NCBI GenBank assembly: GCA_002366675.1
Contig: DFBO01000036.1
Location: 1 to 6,349, forward strand
Source: Flavobacteriaceae bacterium UBA3078
Lineage (GTDB): Bacteria > Bacteroidota > Bacteroidia > Flavobacteriales > Flavobacteriaceae
DNA: 6,349 nucleotides
Direction: 5' to 3'
In this document: positions 6,232 through 6,349 of the stretch, in pieces
Numbering within the stretch: the first letter of the stretch is position 1
How the letters are laid out: each line of letters starts with the position of its first letter
Notes under the pieces: generated by a model
Told to the model about the DNA's origin: nothing
What the model saw: the letters and a program-made list of their open reading frames with translations, nothing else
The model's database searches: none
Program-made: the position numbers and the translations under genes

Positions 6232-6349
6232 GTGAGCAAAACTAAAAATTATTCAAATGGGGAAGTTCCTATAGTTTGGGAGCCTGAAAAATGTATTCAT
6301 TCAGCCATTTGTGTAAAGGGTTTGGGTTAGGTTTTTAAGCCAAAAGGGA
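6232..6349 (+). pseudogene. YjdI-type (4Fe-4S) mono-cluster protein, partial, with in-frame TAG
   Basis: Reading from GTG at 6232 gives a start like SKTKNYSNGEVPIVW, then E-K-C-I-H-S-A-I-C-V-K-G-L-G, a TAG at 6328-6330, then V-F-K-P-K-G in the same frame to the window end. The C-x5-C spacing (residues 21 and 27), the HS between the cysteines and the VF-K-P-K continuation match the YjdI/Fer4_19 small iron-sulfur family, whose second half carries a CPSGAL motif that would lie outside the window. Because the resemblance continues in frame after TAG, a single nonsense substitution (from AAG, GAG or CAG) or a base-call error is likelier than a true end. If real, the product would be 32 residues and could not hold a cluster. 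No ATG start and no convincing plus-strand promoter are seen. It is divergent from kynU. Confidence 0.6.

Noticed and set aside
6237..6244. Second TAnnTTTG match (TAGTTTTG) on the minus strand as the kynU promoter
   Set aside because: No TTTG-like box lies 19-21 nt upstream (the nearest is 9 nt away), and the site is inside the YjdI-like coding frame.

Overview
The window is AT-rich, lacks Shine-Dalgarno-type sites before its genes, and carries a catabolic operon whose proteins read like those of the Bacteroidota family Flavobacteriaceae, probably a marine or environmental member. This placement rests on protein style, A-rich leaders, a TAnnTTTG-type -10 box and the dispersed palindromes. No rRNA or other marker gene is present to confirm it.

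Layout. Six genes lie on the minus strand and occupy 135-6141. In transcription order, right to left, they are kynureninase (kynU), kynurenine 3-monooxygenase (kmo), a RidA-family protein that is probably 2-aminomuconate deaminase, a 2-aminomuconate-semialdehyde-type aldehyde dehydrogenase, a small secreted PsbP-like protein, and an atypical short-chain dehydrogenase. At the right edge, on the plus strand and divergent from kynU, is the start of a YjdI-type iron-sulfur protein gene with an in-frame TAG. The left edge (4-111) is a non-coding palindromic element. No tRNA, rRNA, CRISPR array or transposase gene was seen, and no gene-free stretch exceeds about 135 bases.

How the genes work together. 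Kmo hydroxylates kynurenine to 3-hydroxykynurenine, and KynU cleaves that to 3-hydroxyanthranilate and alanine. The aldehyde dehydrogenase and RidA protein fit two later steps: 2-aminomuconate semialdehyde to 2-aminomuconate, then deamination to 4-oxalocrotonate. The two steps between (3-hydroxyanthranilate 3,4-dioxygenase and ACMS decarboxylase) are absent here, as are tryptophan 2,3-dioxygenase and kynurenine formamidase. The operon may continue beyond the left edge. The set points to tryptophan degradation for carbon and nitrogen.

Most notable non-gene structure. Two almost identical elements of 71 and 69 bp, each with a 16-bp inverted repeat, fill the two 80-nt gaps on either side of the ridA gene. 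They bracket it as direct repeats and place a hairpin plus a shared A-rich leader just before two start codons. A diverged match to one arm and its flank lies inside the kmo reading frame, and a 12-bp core of the same palindrome recurs in the left-edge element.
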